Assembly (NCBI RefSeq): GCF_020510525.1
Contig: NZ_CP075188.1
Coordinates: 1,922,001-1,986,000, forward strand
Direction of reading: 5' to 3'
DNA length: 64,000 bases
DNA from: Quatrionicoccus australiensis
GTDB lineage: Bacteria > Pseudomonadota > Gammaproteobacteria > Burkholderiales > Rhodocyclaceae
Below, piece after piece: positions 1-10,087 of this stretch (positions within the stretch are counted from its first letter, which is position 1; each line of letters begins with the position of its first letter). The position numbers were made by a program, and so were the translations under genes. The notes beneath the pieces were generated by a model. That model ran no database searches. It was not told the origin of the DNA and saw nothing but the letters and a program-made list of their open reading frames with translations.

Positions 1-944
1 CGCCGCATCTGCTTTCCCGGGTTGATCTGGTGGGCGTTTCGGTGCCAGCCGATTTTCTTGTTTCTTCCCGCCTGTTCCAGGCGTCATCGCGCGATGCGGC
101 TGAGACCCATGTCATTCAGCGCCTGACTTTCGAGAAGCTGACAGTTTCAGCGAACGATCTGGCGCTGAAGGATCTGTCCGGAGAGGTTGTTTTCAAGAAT
201 GATGGCGGTGTGGAAAAGGCCAGTTTCGCTAATGTCGATCTGGGTATCCGCTTCTCCGCGACGCCTGCCAAGGGCGGCTTTTTGCTCGATATCGAGGGTT
301 TTGGCTGGAAGCCGTTCGGGCAGTTGCTGAGTTTTGATTCCTTGCAGGCCAAGGGCTTGTTGCAAAAAGGGAAGCTGGTTGTCCAGAGTTTTGATACGAC
401 CTTTTTGAATGGCATTCTGAAGGGAAGCTGGTTGCTGGACTGGAGCGGGAGTGGCTTGTCGATGGCCGGTGACGCCACCCTGGCTCGACTGGATTGCCGC
501 AAGGTGAGTACGGCTTTCGCGCCTGAATTGAAGCTGGAAGGCGAGCTGGGTGGCAGTTTGCGTTTGCGCGGCAATGGCAAGGACTGGGATGCCTTGCTGC
601 GCAATATCGATGCCAATCTTGATGCCGATATAACGCGTGGCATTTTGCACGGGGTTGACCTGGGGGAGGCTGTTCGCCGCGGCGCCGGTTTTGTCGTGAA
701 TTCCGGCTCGACCAAGTTCGATCGCCTGAAAGTTGCAGTTGCGATCAACCCGCGTCAGGTCGTGGGGCGCGATATCCAGATGTCGGCGGGGATGGTTACG
801 GCTAGCGGACAGTTCTCGGCCGTCGCCGATCGTCCTGTTGATGCCGGTTTGCTGGTGACGATGCAGTCTTCGGTAGCAACTGCGCGCACCTCGGTTCGGG
901 TCAGTGGTGTCTTGCCGAATCTGAGCGCAGTCAGCGGGCGATAA
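1..944 (+). CDS. AsmA-family protein, C-terminal part (truncated at window edge)
   Basis: The reading frame is open from the left edge (first full codon at base 3) to a TAA at 942-944, so the N-terminus lies outside the window. The visible residues are rich in alternating beta-strand patterns and end in the usual AsmA C-terminal region (DITRGILHGVDLGEAVRRG, then GRDIQMSAGMVTASGQF). AsmA-like proteins are inner-membrane anchored periplasmic proteins linked to outer-membrane assembly or phospholipid transport. That role is family knowledge. Without the N-terminus the exact subfamily cannot be assigned. A bidirectional terminator follows directly. Confidence 0.7.
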   Translation, partial: PHLLSRVDLVGVSVPADFLVSSRLFQASSRDAAETHVIQRLTFEKLTVSANDLALKDLSGEVVFKNDGGVEKASFANVDLGIRFSATPAKGGFLLDIEGFGWKPFGQLLSFDSLQAKGLLQKGKLVVQSFDTTFLNGILKGSWLLDWSGSGLSMAGDATLARLDCRKVSTAFAPELKLEGELGGSLRLRGNGKDWDALLRNIDANLDADITRGILHGVDLGEAVRRGAGFVVNSGSTKFDRLKVAVAINPRQVVGRDIQMSAGMVTASGQFSAVADRPVDAGLLVTMQSSVATARTSVRVSGVLPNLSAVSGR

Positions 945-945
945 A

Positions 946-973
946 AAAGGGCAGGACCTCGGTCCTGCCCTTT
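946..973. terminator. Bidirectional intrinsic terminator
   Basis: A perfect inverted repeat (aaagggcaggacc / ggtcctgcccttt) with a two-base centre lies between the convergent AsmA-like gene and tyrB. It has an A-run on the left and a short T-run on the right, so it can serve both strands. Confidence 0.75.
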
Positions 974-996
974 GCCATCCTGCCGGGCCTGATTGA

Positions 997-2205
997 TCAG
1001 GCCTTGGTGACGGCGGCGATGGCCTTGGCCACGTAGTCGAGGTTCTTGGTGTTGAGTGCGGCCAGGCAGATACGACCGGTCGACACGGCGTAGATGCCGA
1101 ATTCGTCCTTCATGCGTTCAACCTGGGCGGCGGTCAGGCCGGTGTAGGAGAACATGCCGCGTTGATGGGCGACGAAGGAGAAGTCCTGGGCGCAGCCGGT
1201 GGCCTTGATGGCATCGACCAGGCCGGTGCGCATGGCGCGGATGCGCAGACGCATGCCGGCCAGTTCTTCTTCCCACTGGGCGCGCAGTTCGCTCGAAGCG
1301 AGTACGGCAGCAACCAGGGCGCCACCGTGGCTCGGCGGGTTGGAGTAGTTAGTGCGGATGACGCGCTTGACCTGCGACAGCACGCGGGCCGACTCTTCCT
1401 TGGCGGCGGTGACGACGGACAGGGCGCCAACGCGCTCACCGTACAGCGAGAAGTTCTTGGAGAACGAGCTGGAAGCAAAGAACTGCAGGCCGGAAGCCGA
1501 GAAGGCGCGAATCGCGACGGCGTCGGCATCGATGCCGTCGGCAAAGCCCTGGTAAGCCATGTCAAGGAAGGGCACCAGGCCGCGTTCCTTGCAGATGCCG
1601 ACAACTTCGGCCCACTGGGCGTCCGACATGTCGGCGCCGGTCGGGTTGTGGCAGCAGGCGTGCAGCAGCACGACCGAGCCCGGTACCATGGCGTTCAGGT
1701 CGGCCTTCATGCCGGCGAAGTTCACGCCGCGGCTGGCCGCGTCGTAGTAGGTGTAGTCTTCGACCACGAAACCGGCGGCCTCGAACAGGGCGCGATGGTT
1801 TTCCCAGGACGGGTTGCTGATGTAAACCTTGGCGTCCGGATTGAGGCGCTTCAGGTAATCGGCACCGATGCGCAGGGCACCCGTACCACCGATGGCCTGG
1901 GCGGTGATCACACGGCCGGCAGCGAGGAGTTCGGAGTCCTGGCCGAACAGCAGGTTCTGCACGGCGGTGTTATAGGTGGCCGGGCCTTCGATCGGCTGGT
2001 AGCCACGCGGCAGGGCTGCCTTGACGCGGATGTCTTCGGCCGTTTTGACGGCGCCGAGCAGGGGGATCTTGCCGTTGTCGTCGAAATAGACGCCAACGCC
2101 GAGGTTGACCTTGGTGCTACGCGTGTCGGCATTGAAGGATTCGTTCAGGCCGAGGATGGGATCACGCGGGGCCATTTCCACCGCAGCAAAGATCGAAGAG
2201 GACAT
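997..2205 (-). CDS. tyrB: Aromatic amino acid aminotransferase (class I, PLP-dependent)
   Basis: A 402-residue protein that transfers amino groups between aromatic (and dicarboxylic) amino acids and 2-oxoglutarate in the cytoplasm. The family signature is clear: MAPRDPILGLNESF near the N-terminus, LNVGVGVY-like substrate loop (KVNLGVGVY), HACCHNPTGAD, DMAYQGFADG, and the PLP lysine in SSSFSKNFSLYGERVG. The start at 2205 was chosen because MSSSIFAAVEMAPRD is the normal N-terminus and a GGAGT ribosome site lies just upstream. The open frame continues upstream only as antisense to uvrB. aspC-type specificity cannot be excluded; Beta- and Gammaproteobacterial TyrB and AspC are close paralogues. 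Confidence 0.88.
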   Translation of the reverse strand: MSSSIFAAVEMAPRDPILGLNESFNADTRSTKVNLGVGVYFDDNGKIPLLGAVKTAEDIRVKAALPRGYQPIEGPATYNTAVQNLLFGQDSELLAAGRVITAQAIGGTGALRIGADYLKRLNPDAKVYISNPSWENHRALFEAAGFVVEDYTYYDAASRGVNFAGMKADLNAMVPGSVVLLHACCHNPTGADMSDAQWAEVVGICKERGLVPFLDMAYQGFADGIDADAVAIRAFSASGLQFFASSSFSKNFSLYGERVGALSVVTAAKEESARVLSQVKRVIRTNYSNPPSHGGALVAAVLASSELRAQWEEELAGMRLRIRAMRTGLVDAIKATGCAQDFSFVAHQRGMFSYTGLTAAQVERMKDEFGIYAVSTGRICLAALNTKNLDYVAKAIAAVTKA

Positions 2206-2280
2206 AAAGACTCCATGGAATAATAGGCACAATGTTCGCACAGCGATCTTGCCGGGCGAGAGAAACCGAAGAATTTTAGC

Positions 2281-4344
2281 ATGATAGAAACCCCGACCAA
2301 CACACCCGTAGCCTGCTTTGAAGGCAGTCCCTTCCGTCTGCATCAGCCGTTTCCGCCGGCCGGCGATCAGCCCGAGGCGATCCGCCTCCTCGTCGAGGGG
2401 CTGGAGGACGGTTTGTCCTTCCAGACCTTGCTCGGCGTAACCGGTTCGGGCAAGACCTACACGATGGCAAATGTGATCGCCAGGACAGGTCGACCGGCGC
2501 TGGTGCTGGCGCCGAACAAGACGCTGGCGGCGCAGTTGTATTCGGAGTTCAAGGAGTTCTTTCCGGAAAATTCGGTCGAGTACTTTGTTTCCTACTATGA
2601 CTATTACCAGCCGGAAGCCTATGTCCCGTCGCGCGACCTGTTCATCGAGAAGGACAGTTCGATCAACGACCACATCGAGCAGATGCGCCTGTCGGCGACC
2701 AAGAGCCTGATCGAGCGACGCGACGTGGTGATCGTCGCCACGGTGTCCTGCATCTACGGTATTGGTGATCGCGACGAGTATCACAACATGATCCTGACCA
2801 TGCGCGTCGGCGATCGACTCGACCAGCGCGCCATCGTCAAGCGCCTGACCGAGATGCAGTACGAGCGCAACGACATGGATTTTCACCGCGGAACATTCCG
2901 CGTACGCGGCGACATCATCGACATCTTTCCGGCCGAACATGCCGAACACGCCATCCGTGTTTCGCTGTTCGACGACGAGATCGAAGGATTGCAGTTTTTT
3001 GACCCGTTGACCGGTCATCTGCTGCATAAGGCACTGCGCTTCACCGTTTTCCCGGCGTCGCATTACGTGACGCCGCGCGACACCGTGGTGCGTGCCATCG
3101 AGGCAATCAAGACGGAGTTGCGCGAGCGGATCGACTTCTTTACGAAGAACAACAAGCTGGTCGAGGCGCAGCGTATCGAGCAGCGCACCCGTTTCGATCT
3201 CGAGTTGCTCGACCAGATCGGCTTCTGCAAGGGCATCGAAAACTACTCGCGGCACTTTTCCGGGCGTCGCGCCGGCGAGGCGCCGCCGACCCTGATCGAC
3301 TACCTGCCGGCCGATGCGTTGATGTTCATCGATGAGTCGCACGTTACCATCGGCCAGGTTGGCGGCATGTTCAAGGGAGACCGTTCGCGCAAGGAGAATC
3401 TGGTCGATTACGGCTTCCGGCTGCCCTCTGCGCTCGACAACAGGCCCTTGCAGTTCAACGAATTCGAGTCGCACATGCGGCAGACGGTGTTTGTCTCGGC
3501 GACGCCGGCTGATTACGAAAACCAGCATGCGGGGCAGGTCGTGGAGCAGGTGGTGCGGCCGACCGGCCTGGTCGACCCGGAAGTGATCGTGCGTCCGGCA
3601 TCGACCCAGGTTGATGACCTGCTTGCGGAAATCAGGAAGCGGGTCGAGGTTGGCGAGCGCGTCCTGGTCACGACGCTGACCAAGCGCATGTCGGAAGATC
3701 TGACGGACTTCCTCGCCGACAACGACATCAAGGTGCGCTACCTGCACTCGGATATCGATACGGTTGAGCGTGTCGAGATCATTCGCGATCTGCGTCTCGG
3801 CGAGTTCGATGTGCTGGTCGGCATCAATCTGCTGCGCGAGGGGCTCGACATTCCCGAGGTCTCACTGGTCGCAATTCTCGATGCCGACAAGGAGGGCTTT
3901 TTGCGCTCCGAGCGCTCGTTGATCCAGACCATGGGCCGGGCGGCGCGTCATATCCATGGCACAGCCATCCTTTATGCTGATACAGTTACGCAATCCATGC
4001 AGCGCGCCATCGCCGAAACCGGGCGGCGGCGCGAAAAGCAGATCAGTTTCAATCTGGAGCAGGGTATTACGCCGCGCGGTGTGTCCAAGAAAATCAAGGA
4101 CATCATCGATGGTGTTTACGATGCAGAATCGGCGCAGACCGAGCAGAAAGCAGCTCAGCAGCAGGCTGCCTATCTGGCCATGGATGAAAAGAGCGTTGCC
4201 AAGGAAATCAAGCGTCTGGAAAAACTGATGCTTGAGTGTGCGAAAAACCTTGAATTCGAAAAGGCGGCGGCGGCCCGCGACGACTTGTTCCGGCTCAGGG
4301 AGCGGGTTTTCGGTGCGGCGCCCCACGACCCTGATGGAGACTGA
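2281..4344 (+). CDS. uvrB: UvrABC system protein B
   Basis: A 687-residue DNA-damage recognition helicase-like subunit of nucleotide excision repair. It is loaded by UvrA and recruits UvrC (also in this window). Visible features are Walker A GVTGSGKT (residues 52-59), the damage-probing beta-hairpin region ([16 protein letters not shown], about 100-117), the DESH Walker B motif (about 350), helicase motif [11 protein letters not shown], and a C-terminal UVR domain ([14 protein letters not shown]) that contacts UvrC. Length matches the family. It is divergent from tyrB with 75 bp between starts. I see no LexA-type CTGT-N8-ACAG operator there. Confidence 0.97.
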   Translation: MIETPTNTPVACFEGSPFRLHQPFPPAGDQPEAIRLLVEGLEDGLSFQTLLGVTGSGKTYTMANVIARTGRPALVLAPNKTLAAQLYSEFKEFFPENSVEYFVSYYDYYQPEAYVPSRDLFIEKDSSINDHIEQMRLSATKSLIERRDVVIVATVSCIYGIGDRDEYHNMILTMRVGDRLDQRAIVKRLTEMQYERNDMDFHRGTFRVRGDIIDIFPAEHAEHAIRVSLFDDEIEGLQFFDPLTGHLLHKALRFTVFPASHYVTPRDTVVRAIEAIKTELRERIDFFTKNNKLVEAQRIEQRTRFDLELLDQIGFCKGIENYSRHFSGRRAGEAPPTLIDYLPADALMFIDESHVTIGQVGGMFKGDRSRKENLVDYGFRLPSALDNRPLQFNEFESHMRQTVFVSATPADYENQHAGQVVEQVVRPTGLVDPEVIVRPASTQVDDLLAEIRKRVEVGERVLVTTLTKRMSEDLTDFLADNDIKVRYLHSDIDTVERVEIIRDLRLGEFDVLVGINLLREGLDIPEVSLVAILDADKEGFLRSERSLIQTMGRAARHIHGTAILYADTVTQSMQRAIAETGRRREKQISFNLEQGITPRGVSKKIKDIIDGVYDAESAQTEQKAAQQQAAYLAMDEKSVAKEIKRLEKLMLECAKNLEFEKAAAARDDLFRLRERVFGAAPHDPDGD

Positions 4345-4349
4345 TAAAA

Positions 4350-4832
4350 ATGATATATCGCGTGCTCTTTGTGTGCATGGGAAATATATGCCGATCCCCG
4401 ACGGCGGAAGGTGTCCTGCGGCAATTTGTCCGGCAGAACAACCTGGGAGACAAGGTCGAGGTTGATTCGGCCGGAACGCATGGCTATCACGTCGGTGAGG
4501 CGCCCGATTCGCGGACGCAGCGTGCCGCGGCGGTGCGTGGCTACAATCTCTCGCAACTGCGGGCCCGCAAGGTGGCGCGCCAGGATCTCGATTATTTCGA
4601 CCTGATTCTTGCCATGGACAAGAATAATCTCGACAACCTGCAACGTCTGGCGAGTCCGGAGCAGCATGAAAAGATCAAGCTGTTCATGGATTTTTCAAAA
4701 AACTTTGACGACAACGAAGTGCCTGACCCGTATTACGGCCTTGGGCATGGTTTCGATCTGGTGCTGGATATGGTTGAGGATGCTGCGCAGGGGCTGATCG
4801 AGGACATCAAGGAAAAGCTGGCGCATTCCTGA
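4350..4832 (+). CDS. Low-molecular-weight protein-tyrosine phosphatase
   Basis: A 160-residue cytoplasmic phosphatase. The P-loop CMGNICRS gives the nucleophile Cys9 and Arg15, and the general acid Asp lies in VPDPYYG. These proteins dephosphorylate phosphotyrosine, often on bacterial tyrosine kinases, or act on small substrates. No kinase or capsule gene is nearby, so the substrate is unknown. It starts 5 bases after uvrB and is probably co-transcribed with it. A strong terminator follows. Confidence 0.92.
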   Translation: MIYRVLFVCMGNICRSPTAEGVLRQFVRQNNLGDKVEVDSAGTHGYHVGEAPDSRTQRAAAVRGYNLSQLRARKVARQDLDYFDLILAMDKNNLDNLQRLASPEQHEKIKLFMDFSKNFDDNEVPDPYYGLGHGFDLVLDMVEDAAQGLIEDIKEKLAHS

Positions 4833-4853
4833 TTCGCTGTTTGAACCGGAAAT

Positions 4854-4886
4854 AAAAAAGGGGCGCCCGAAGGTGCCCCTTTTTTT
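4854..4886. terminator. Bidirectional intrinsic terminator
   Basis: Stem aggggcgcc / ggtgcccct with a cgaa tetraloop, preceded by an A-run and followed by seven T. It separates the convergent phosphatase and rne genes. Confidence 0.85.
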
Positions 4887-4901
4887 GTCAGGCCGAAACG
4901 C

Positions 4902-7685
4902 TCAGTTCTGCGTTTCCACCATGACCAGTGGTGCATCCTGGGACTGCTCGGCAGCAGTCTTCTGCTTGCGCGGACGCCCCAGCTTCACGGGTGCTTCCGG
5001 TTGGGCCATGAGCGGTGCCGCCGTGGTTTGCACGAGGACCAGGCCGCTTTCGGAAAGGGTCTTTTCCAGATCAACCGGAACGGCGACCGGTGCCACGATT
5101 TTGCTGCTTTCGACGACGTCGACCGCTACGGCGGCAATCGCGACTTCCGGTTCGGCTGCAGGAGGAGCGATTTCAGGTTGCGGCGCGGCTTCGACAGGTG
5201 CAGCAAGTGCTTCCGCCGGTGCAGCGACTTCAGTTGCCGGAGCTGTGACTTCAACTGCCGGAGCTGTGACTTCAGCTACCGGAGCGGCGGCTTCAACTGC
5301 CGGAGCGACGGCTTCGGTGATGGTGACGGCAACCGGCTCGACAGCAGCTGGTGCAGCTTCCTGGGCGAGGACCGGGGCAGGCTGGGCGGCCGGTTCCGGT
5401 GCCGGAATCACGACGACAACCGGTTCCTGGCTGATCTGCTCGGCGCTTTCGGCAACTGCCGGAGCCTTGTCCTGCGTTTCCGCCGGTGCTGCATTGACGC
5501 CGTTGTTCTCGGCTTCGTTGCGGCGTTCACCGCGGCCGCGACCACCGCGACGACCACGGCGACGGGCGCCCTGTTCTTCGCCGTTGCCGGCTTCGGGGGC
5601 ATCGCCGGCGTTGCCCGGCAGATTCAGGTTGGCCGTTTCAGCGGTAGCGACCGGAGCGTTCAGCTTGTTGTCGACGCTGGTTTCCGCCGGTTGCTGGCGA
5701 TCGCGGCGTTCCTTGCGTTCGCCGCGCGGGCGACGTTCCTGACGCTCGCCTGCATTGGCTGTCGTAGCGGTCGACTCTTCACGCGGGGCCTTTTCCGCGT
5801 TGCGTTCGCCGCGTTCGTTGCGATTGCCGCGTTCTTCGTCACGTCCCTTGTTGCGCCCGTTGCGGCGGCCATCCCTGCCTTCGCCACGTTCACGACGACC
5901 TTCGTTGCGGCCTTCGCGCGGCTTTTTCGGTGCCGGTTGGGCAACCGGTGCCGGTTCGGCAGCCTTGGGCTCGCTACGGAACCAGGAGAAGATCTTGGCG
6001 ATCAGGCCGGCTTCAGCCTGTGCCGCTGCCGGTGCCGGCACTTCCACCGTCTTTTCCGGCATGATCGGCGCCGGTTGTTCCGGCGAGATACCCTTGATCA
6101 TGGCTTCCTGGCGCGGCTTGGCAGCTTCGTCCTTGCCGTTGCCCGGCTTGCTGGCTTCCTCGATCGGGGCGTCGACCATCTTGTAGGACGGTTCACGCAC
6201 GTCGTCGTTGTTGAGGTCGTCGTGGCGCAGGCGGGTAATCGAATGTGCCGGCGTTTCCAGGTGGATGTTCGGGATCAGCAGGATGGTGACCTTGTGGCGC
6301 AATTCGATGGCCTGGATGTCCGGGCGCTTCTCGTTGAGCAGGAAGGTGGCAACATCGACCGGCATCTGGACATGCACGGCGCCGGTATTTTCCTTCATCG
6401 CTTCCTCTTCGAGGATGCGCAGGATGTGCAACGCGGCCGATTCGGTGGAGCGGATGTGGCCGGTGCCGGTACAGCGCGGGCAGGAGATGTAGCTGGTTTC
6501 GGCGAGAGCCGGACGCAGGCGCTGACGCGACAGTTCCATCAGGCCGAAGCGGCTGATCTTGCCCATCTGAACGCGAGCACGGTCGAAACGCAGCGCATCG
6601 CGCAGGCGGTTTTCGACTTCGCGCTGGTTCTTCTGGTTTTCCATGTCGATGAAGTCGATCACGATCAGGCCGCCGAGGTCGCGCAGGCGGAGCTGGCGGG
6701 CCAGTTCTTCTGCGGCTTCGAGATTGGTCTTGAACGCGGTTTCTTCAATATCGGCACCCTTGGTGGCGCGACCGGAGTTCACGTCGACTGCAACCAGCGC
6801 TTCTGTGTGGTCGATGACGATGGCGCCGCCGGACGGCAGGTTGACCTGGCGGACGAAGGCGGTTTCGATCTGGTGTTCGATCTGGAAGCGCGAGAAAAGC
6901 GGTACATCATCGCGGTAACGTTTGACGCGATTGATGTTGGCCGGCATCACCGTGCCCATGAAGGCGCGGGCCTGTTCGTACACCTCGTCGGTGTCGATGA
7001 GGATTTCACCGATTTCCGAGTGGAAGTAGTCGCGAATGGCGCGGATGACCAGGCTGCCTTCGAGGTAGATCAGGAAAGCACCACTCTGCTGCTTGGCGGC
7101 GCCTTCGATGGCGGTCCACAGCTGCATCAGGTAATTCAAGTCCCACTGCAGTTCCTCAGCCTGACGGCCGATGGCTGCGGTACGGGCGATCAGGCTCATG
7201 CCGCTGGGCACTTCGAGCTGGTCCATGGTGTCGCGCAATTCGGCGCGCTCGTCACCGTCGACGCGACGGGAAACACCACCGCCGCGCGGGTTGTTCGGCA
7301 TCAGCACGAGATAACGGCCGGCCAGGGAAACGTAGGTGGTCAGGGCGGCGCCCTTGTTGCCACGTTCGTCCTTGTCAACCTGGACGATCAGTTCCTGACC
7401 TTCCTTGAGGGCTTCGTTGATCTTGGCGCGACCAACTTCGATGCCGGGCTGGAAATAGGAACGGGAGACTTCCTTGAACGGCAGGAAGCCGTGTCGATCC
7501 GCGCCGTAGTCTACGAAGCAGGCTTCGAGACTGGGTTCGATGCGGGTGATGATCCCCTTGTAAATATTGCTTTTACGTTGTTCCTTGGCGGCTGATTCAA
7601 TGTCTAGGTCAATCAGTTTCTGACCATCAACAATGGCGACACGGAGTTCTTCAGCCTGTGTCGCATTGAAAAGCATGCGTTTCAT
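4902..7685 (-). CDS. rne: Ribonuclease E
   Basis: A 927-residue endoribonuclease that initiates mRNA decay and matures rRNA and tRNA; the C-terminal part normally scaffolds the degradosome. The N-terminus [22 protein letters not shown] is typical and sets the start at 7685, ten codons inside a longer frame. Next come the S1 domain ([13 protein letters not shown] onward), catalytic-site segments [10 protein letters not shown] and [11 protein letters not shown], and the zinc-link CPRC (about residue 404). From about residue 560 the protein is low complexity: Arg/Glu-rich blocks, then Ala/Pro/Glu repeats. It ends with KLGRPRKQ. The gene is divergent from rluC, as in many Proteobacteria. Confidence 0.96.
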   Translation of the reverse strand: MKRMLFNATQAEELRVAIVDGQKLIDLDIESAAKEQRKSNIYKGIITRIEPSLEACFVDYGADRHGFLPFKEVSRSYFQPGIEVGRAKINEALKEGQELIVQVDKDERGNKGAALTTYVSLAGRYLVLMPNNPRGGGVSRRVDGDERAELRDTMDQLEVPSGMSLIARTAAIGRQAEELQWDLNYLMQLWTAIEGAAKQQSGAFLIYLEGSLVIRAIRDYFHSEIGEILIDTDEVYEQARAFMGTVMPANINRVKRYRDDVPLFSRFQIEHQIETAFVRQVNLPSGGAIVIDHTEALVAVDVNSGRATKGADIEETAFKTNLEAAEELARQLRLRDLGGLIVIDFIDMENQKNQREVENRLRDALRFDRARVQMGKISRFGLMELSRQRLRPALAETSYISCPRCTGTGHIRSTESAALHILRILEEEAMKENTGAVHVQMPVDVATFLLNEKRPDIQAIELRHKVTILLIPNIHLETPAHSITRLRHDDLNNDDVREPSYKMVDAPIEEASKPGNGKDEAAKPRQEAMIKGISPEQPAPIMPEKTVEVPAPAAAQAEAGLIAKIFSWFRSEPKAAEPAPVAQPAPKKPREGRNEGRRERGEGRDGRRNGRNKGRDEERGNRNERGERNAEKAPREESTATTANAGERQERRPRGERKERRDRQQPAETSVDNKLNAPVATAETANLNLPGNAGDAPEAGNGEEQGARRRGRRGGRGRGERRNEAENNGVNAAPAETQDKAPAVAESAEQISQEPVVVVIPAPEPAAQPAPVLAQEAAPAAVEPVAVTITEAVAPAVEAAAPVAEVTAPAVEVTAPATEVAAPAEALAAPVEAAPQPEIAPPAAEPEVAIAAVAVDVVESSKIVAPVAVPVDLEKTLSESGLVLVQTTAAPLMAQPEAPVKLGRPRKQKTAAEQSQDAPLVMVETQN
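5215..5319. repeat. Five 21-bp tandem repeats inside rne
   Basis: Five consecutive 21-bp units, two of them differing at one base, encode seven-residue repeats of the APAxEVT/A type in the disordered C-terminal region of RNase E. The length is a multiple of three, so copy-number change would keep the frame. Confidence 0.85.
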
Positions 7686-8085
7686 TATTTTGGGGCTCCA
7701 GCGCGCTTGGAGCACGCGACAGGGAAGCGCCAGTTCAGGCAGCGACAGTTTCAGTTAGCGGATTGCTTCATGTAAATAAATGGCAAAGGCGATGAAGAAT
7801 GTGCTGATCAACAAATGGCTGCGTGTTTTTTATTGAAATTCGCAACCTGATAATTCCTGCAACGGGCAATCCGTGCGTGCTTAAGGCGGGCTAATCCATT
7901 AACATCACTACTTTTGGTGAGTGAACTTAACCAGTCGTTTCACGTTGGTCTGGCTTGCGCAAGTGGCGCAAGTGAGACTTCGGAGCCTGCCGTGCGGCGG
8001 TCGCGCTATTGGCGCGTGGCGAACGGTCTGACGGTTCGGAATCTCTTGCAAACCTAGACGAAAAACGTGGGCAGTATATTAGAAA
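7686..8085. other. Divergent rne-rluC intergenic region with rne leader
   Basis: Four hundred bases with no supported gene. The left half is AT-richer than its surroundings and must hold the rne promoter and its 5' untranslated leader. Long autoregulated leaders are known for rne. On the rluC side a TATATT box lies at 8075-8080, only 5 bases before the rluC ATG, and I could not pair it with a good -35 element. No promoter is called. Confidence 0.5.
7695..7713 (-). promoter_or_regulatory. Hairpin covering the rne ribosome binding site
   Basis: On the minus strand GCTCCA and TGGAGC form a 6-bp stem with a 7-base loop, 9 bases before the rne ATG. The GGAG in the second arm is the only Shine-Dalgarno candidate, so folding would hide it. 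Regulation of rne through its leader is known in E. coli; this particular hairpin as a control element is inference. Confidence 0.45.
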
Positions 8086-9093
8086 ATGAATGATGCTGGT
8101 AACAATTCGGTCACCCATGTCGTGATCGGCGAAGAAGAAGAGGGCCAGCGTCTTGACAACTATTTGATCAGGCGTTGCAAGGGGGTTCCGAAGAGCCACC
8201 TTTATCGTATTTTGCGCAGCGGTGAAGTGCGCGTGAACAGTCGGCGGGTGGATGCCACCTATCGCCTTTGTGCCGGTGACAATTTGCGCATTCCGCCGAT
8301 CCGCATTGCCGAGCGGCCGCAGAACGAGGTCGATGAGGCGGCCAAGCAGCGCGTCGATCTGCCGATCATCTATGAGGACGAAGCGCTGCTCGTCATCGAC
8401 AAGCCGGAAGGCATTGCGGTGCACGGCGGCAGTGGCGTCAGTTTCGGCGTGATCGAGGCCTTGCGCCGGCAGCGGCCCCAGGCCAAGTTCCTCGAACTGG
8501 CGCACCGCCTCGACCGTGAAACTTCGGGCATCCTGCTGGTCGGCAAAAAGCGCCTGGCGCTGACGGCGCTGCACGACATGTTCCGCGAGCACGGGGCCGG
8601 TGCCGACAAGCGCTATCTGGTGCTGGTCAAGGGGCGCTGGATGAACAACACGCAGCACGTCAAGCTGCCGTTGTACAAGTATCTGACCGAAGGCGGCGAG
8701 CGGCGCGTCATGGTGCGTGATGACGGCAAGGCGTCGCACACGGTTTTCCGCCTGCTGGCGCGCTGGCCGGACATGAGTCTGCTCGAGGCGCAATTGAAGA
8801 CCGGGCGCACGCACCAGATCCGGGTGCATCTCGCGCATCTCGGTTTTCCGATTCTCGGCGACGAGAAATACGGCGAATTTGCCCTCAACAAGAATCTCAA
8901 ACGCGAAGGTCTGAAGCGCATGGCGCTGCACGCCTGGCGCATGGCCTTCCGGCATCCGCTGACGGCGGCGCCGCTGGAGTGTGTGGCGCCCTTGCCGGAC
9001 AGCATCGGCGACTATGTCGTAGCGGTCGACGCGAAAAAAACACGCGAATTCACCGCCGAAAACCTGCAACAAATTCTCGGGAAAGAACTCTGA
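8086..9093 (+). CDS. rluC: 23S rRNA pseudouridine synthase RluC
   Basis: A 335-residue RluA-family enzyme that converts specific uridines of 23S rRNA to pseudouridine. An S4 RNA-binding domain occupies about residues 20-75 (QRLDNYLIR, HLYRILRSGEVRVN). The catalytic motif HRLDRETSG is at 140-148, with Asp143 as nucleophile. The KTGRTHQIRVHL motif lies nearer the C-terminus. The S4 domain and the position next to rne favour RluC over RluA. The following phosphatase gene starts 6 bases downstream. Confidence 0.92.
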   Translation: MNDAGNNSVTHVVIGEEEEGQRLDNYLIRRCKGVPKSHLYRILRSGEVRVNSRRVDATYRLCAGDNLRIPPIRIAERPQNEVDEAAKQRVDLPIIYEDEALLVIDKPEGIAVHGGSGVSFGVIEALRRQRPQAKFLELAHRLDRETSGILLVGKKRLALTALHDMFREHGAGADKRYLVLVKGRWMNNTQHVKLPLYKYLTEGGERRVMVRDDGKASHTVFRLLARWPDMSLLEAQLKTGRTHQIRVHLAHLGFPILGDEKYGEFALNKNLKREGLKRMALHAWRMAFRHPLTAAPLECVAPLPDSIGDYVVAVDAKKTREFTAENLQQILGKEL

Positions 9094-9098
9094 GCAAC

Positions 9099-9749
9099 AT
9101 GAAGTATCAACTGATCGTTTTTGACTGGGATGGCACGCTGCTTGATTCGGCAGGTGCCATCGTCAACGCCATCAAGGCATCGAGTCGTGATCTCGGCTTG
9201 CCCGAGCCGAGCGACGAGCGGGCCCGGCACGTGATCGGGCTGGGTCTGACCGATGCCTTGCGGCATGCGGTGCCGGAGTTGCAGCCGGAGCGCTACCAGG
9301 AAATGGTTGAGCGTTACCGTTTTCATTATTTGTCGGCGGATAACCAGTTGGTGCTGTTTCCCGGGGTTCCTGAAATGTTGGCTCGCCTGCAGGCAGCTGG
9401 GCATATCCTGACGGTGGCGACCGGCAAGAGTCGTCTCGGCCTGGAGCGGGCGCTCGATCATTCCGGTTTGCGCCCCTTGTTTCAGGCCTCGCGTTGCGCC
9501 GATGAATGTCATTCGAAGCCGCATCCGCAAATGCTGGAAGAGTTGACGGCGGAATTCGGCATGGCGAACGCGTCGACCGTGATGATCGGCGATACCTCGC
9601 ACGATCTGCTGATGGCCAGCAATGCCGGGGTTGATAGCCTGGCGGTGACGTACGGGGCGCATCCGCACGAACATTTGCTGGAGCACAAGCCGCGGGCCTG
9701 TCTGCATAGCGTTCGGGAGTTGGACGATTGGCTGCTGCGCTACGCCTGA
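9099..9749 (+). CDS. HAD-superfamily phosphatase, phosphoglycolate phosphatase-like
   Basis: A 216-residue cytoplasmic phosphohydrolase. Motif I DWDGT is at residues 9-13 with the nucleophile Asp9 and acid Asp11. Motif II is VATGKSR, motif III the KPHP lysine, and motif IV GDTSHD. The helical cap between motifs I and II places it in the Gph/PGP-type subfamily. The ATG at 9099 was chosen because it directly precedes the conserved YQLIVFDWDGT strand. The frame runs further upstream only inside rluC. Substrate is not determined by sequence. Confidence 0.88.
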   Translation: MKYQLIVFDWDGTLLDSAGAIVNAIKASSRDLGLPEPSDERARHVIGLGLTDALRHAVPELQPERYQEMVERYRFHYLSADNQLVLFPGVPEMLARLQAAGHILTVATGKSRLGLERALDHSGLRPLFQASRCADECHSKPHPQMLEELTAEFGMANASTVMIGDTSHDLLMASNAGVDSLAVTYGAHPHEHLLEHKPRACLHSVRELDDWLLRYA

Positions 9750-10087
9750 TTTGTGCTGGTAGCGAGGTGGTCGAGGCGGGCCGCGGGTTTCGTTTTCTGG
9801 TCGAGCGTTACGGTCAGCCGGCTAACGCTTTTGTCATTCGTTACCACGGGCAGGTTTTTGCCTATTTCAACGAATGTGCACATGTTCCGGCGCAGCTGGA
9901 CTGGCAGCCCGGCGAGTTCTTTGATCATTCCAAGCTATACTTGATCTGCTCGATTCATGGCGCGCTTTATGCTCCGGATACGGGCAGGTGCCTTGGTGGA
10001 CGTTGCGGCAGAAAAGGGCTCAAGCCCCTGCCAGTAAGCGAAATCCAGGGGCAGATTTATTTAGAACTGGAAAACAGTCATGGATAA
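9728..10087 (+). CDS. Rieske [2Fe-2S] domain protein
   Basis: A 119-residue single-domain Rieske protein with ligands C-A-H (Cys50, His52) and C-S-I-H (Cys74, His77). It resembles the small ferredoxin-like Rieske proteins found between this HAD phosphatase and an S49 peptidase in Betaproteobacteria. The best start is a TTG at 9728, inside the end of the phosphatase gene, giving a 22-base overlap. No ATG exists before the conserved core, so the exact start is uncertain. Its redox partner is unknown. Confidence 0.8.
   Translation: MAAALRLICAGSEVVEAGRGFRFLVERYGQPANAFVIRYHGQVFAYFNECAHVPAQLDWQPGEFFDHSKLYLICSIHGALYAPDTGRCLGGRCGRKGLKPLPVSEIQGQIYLELENSHG

Noticed and set aside
2206-2280. LexA operator before uvrB
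   Set aside because: No CTGT-N8-ACAG match is present in the 75-bp gap.
2206-3747. A minus-strand frame continuous with tyrB that would make a 916-residue fusion
   Set aside because: It is antisense to uvrB; tyrB has a clear start and ribosome site at 2205.
5001-7595. Long plus-strand open frame of 864 codons opposite rne
   Set aside because: It is a shadow of the rne coding strand with atypical, Gly/Asp/Arg-rich composition; rne on the minus strand has full family signatures.
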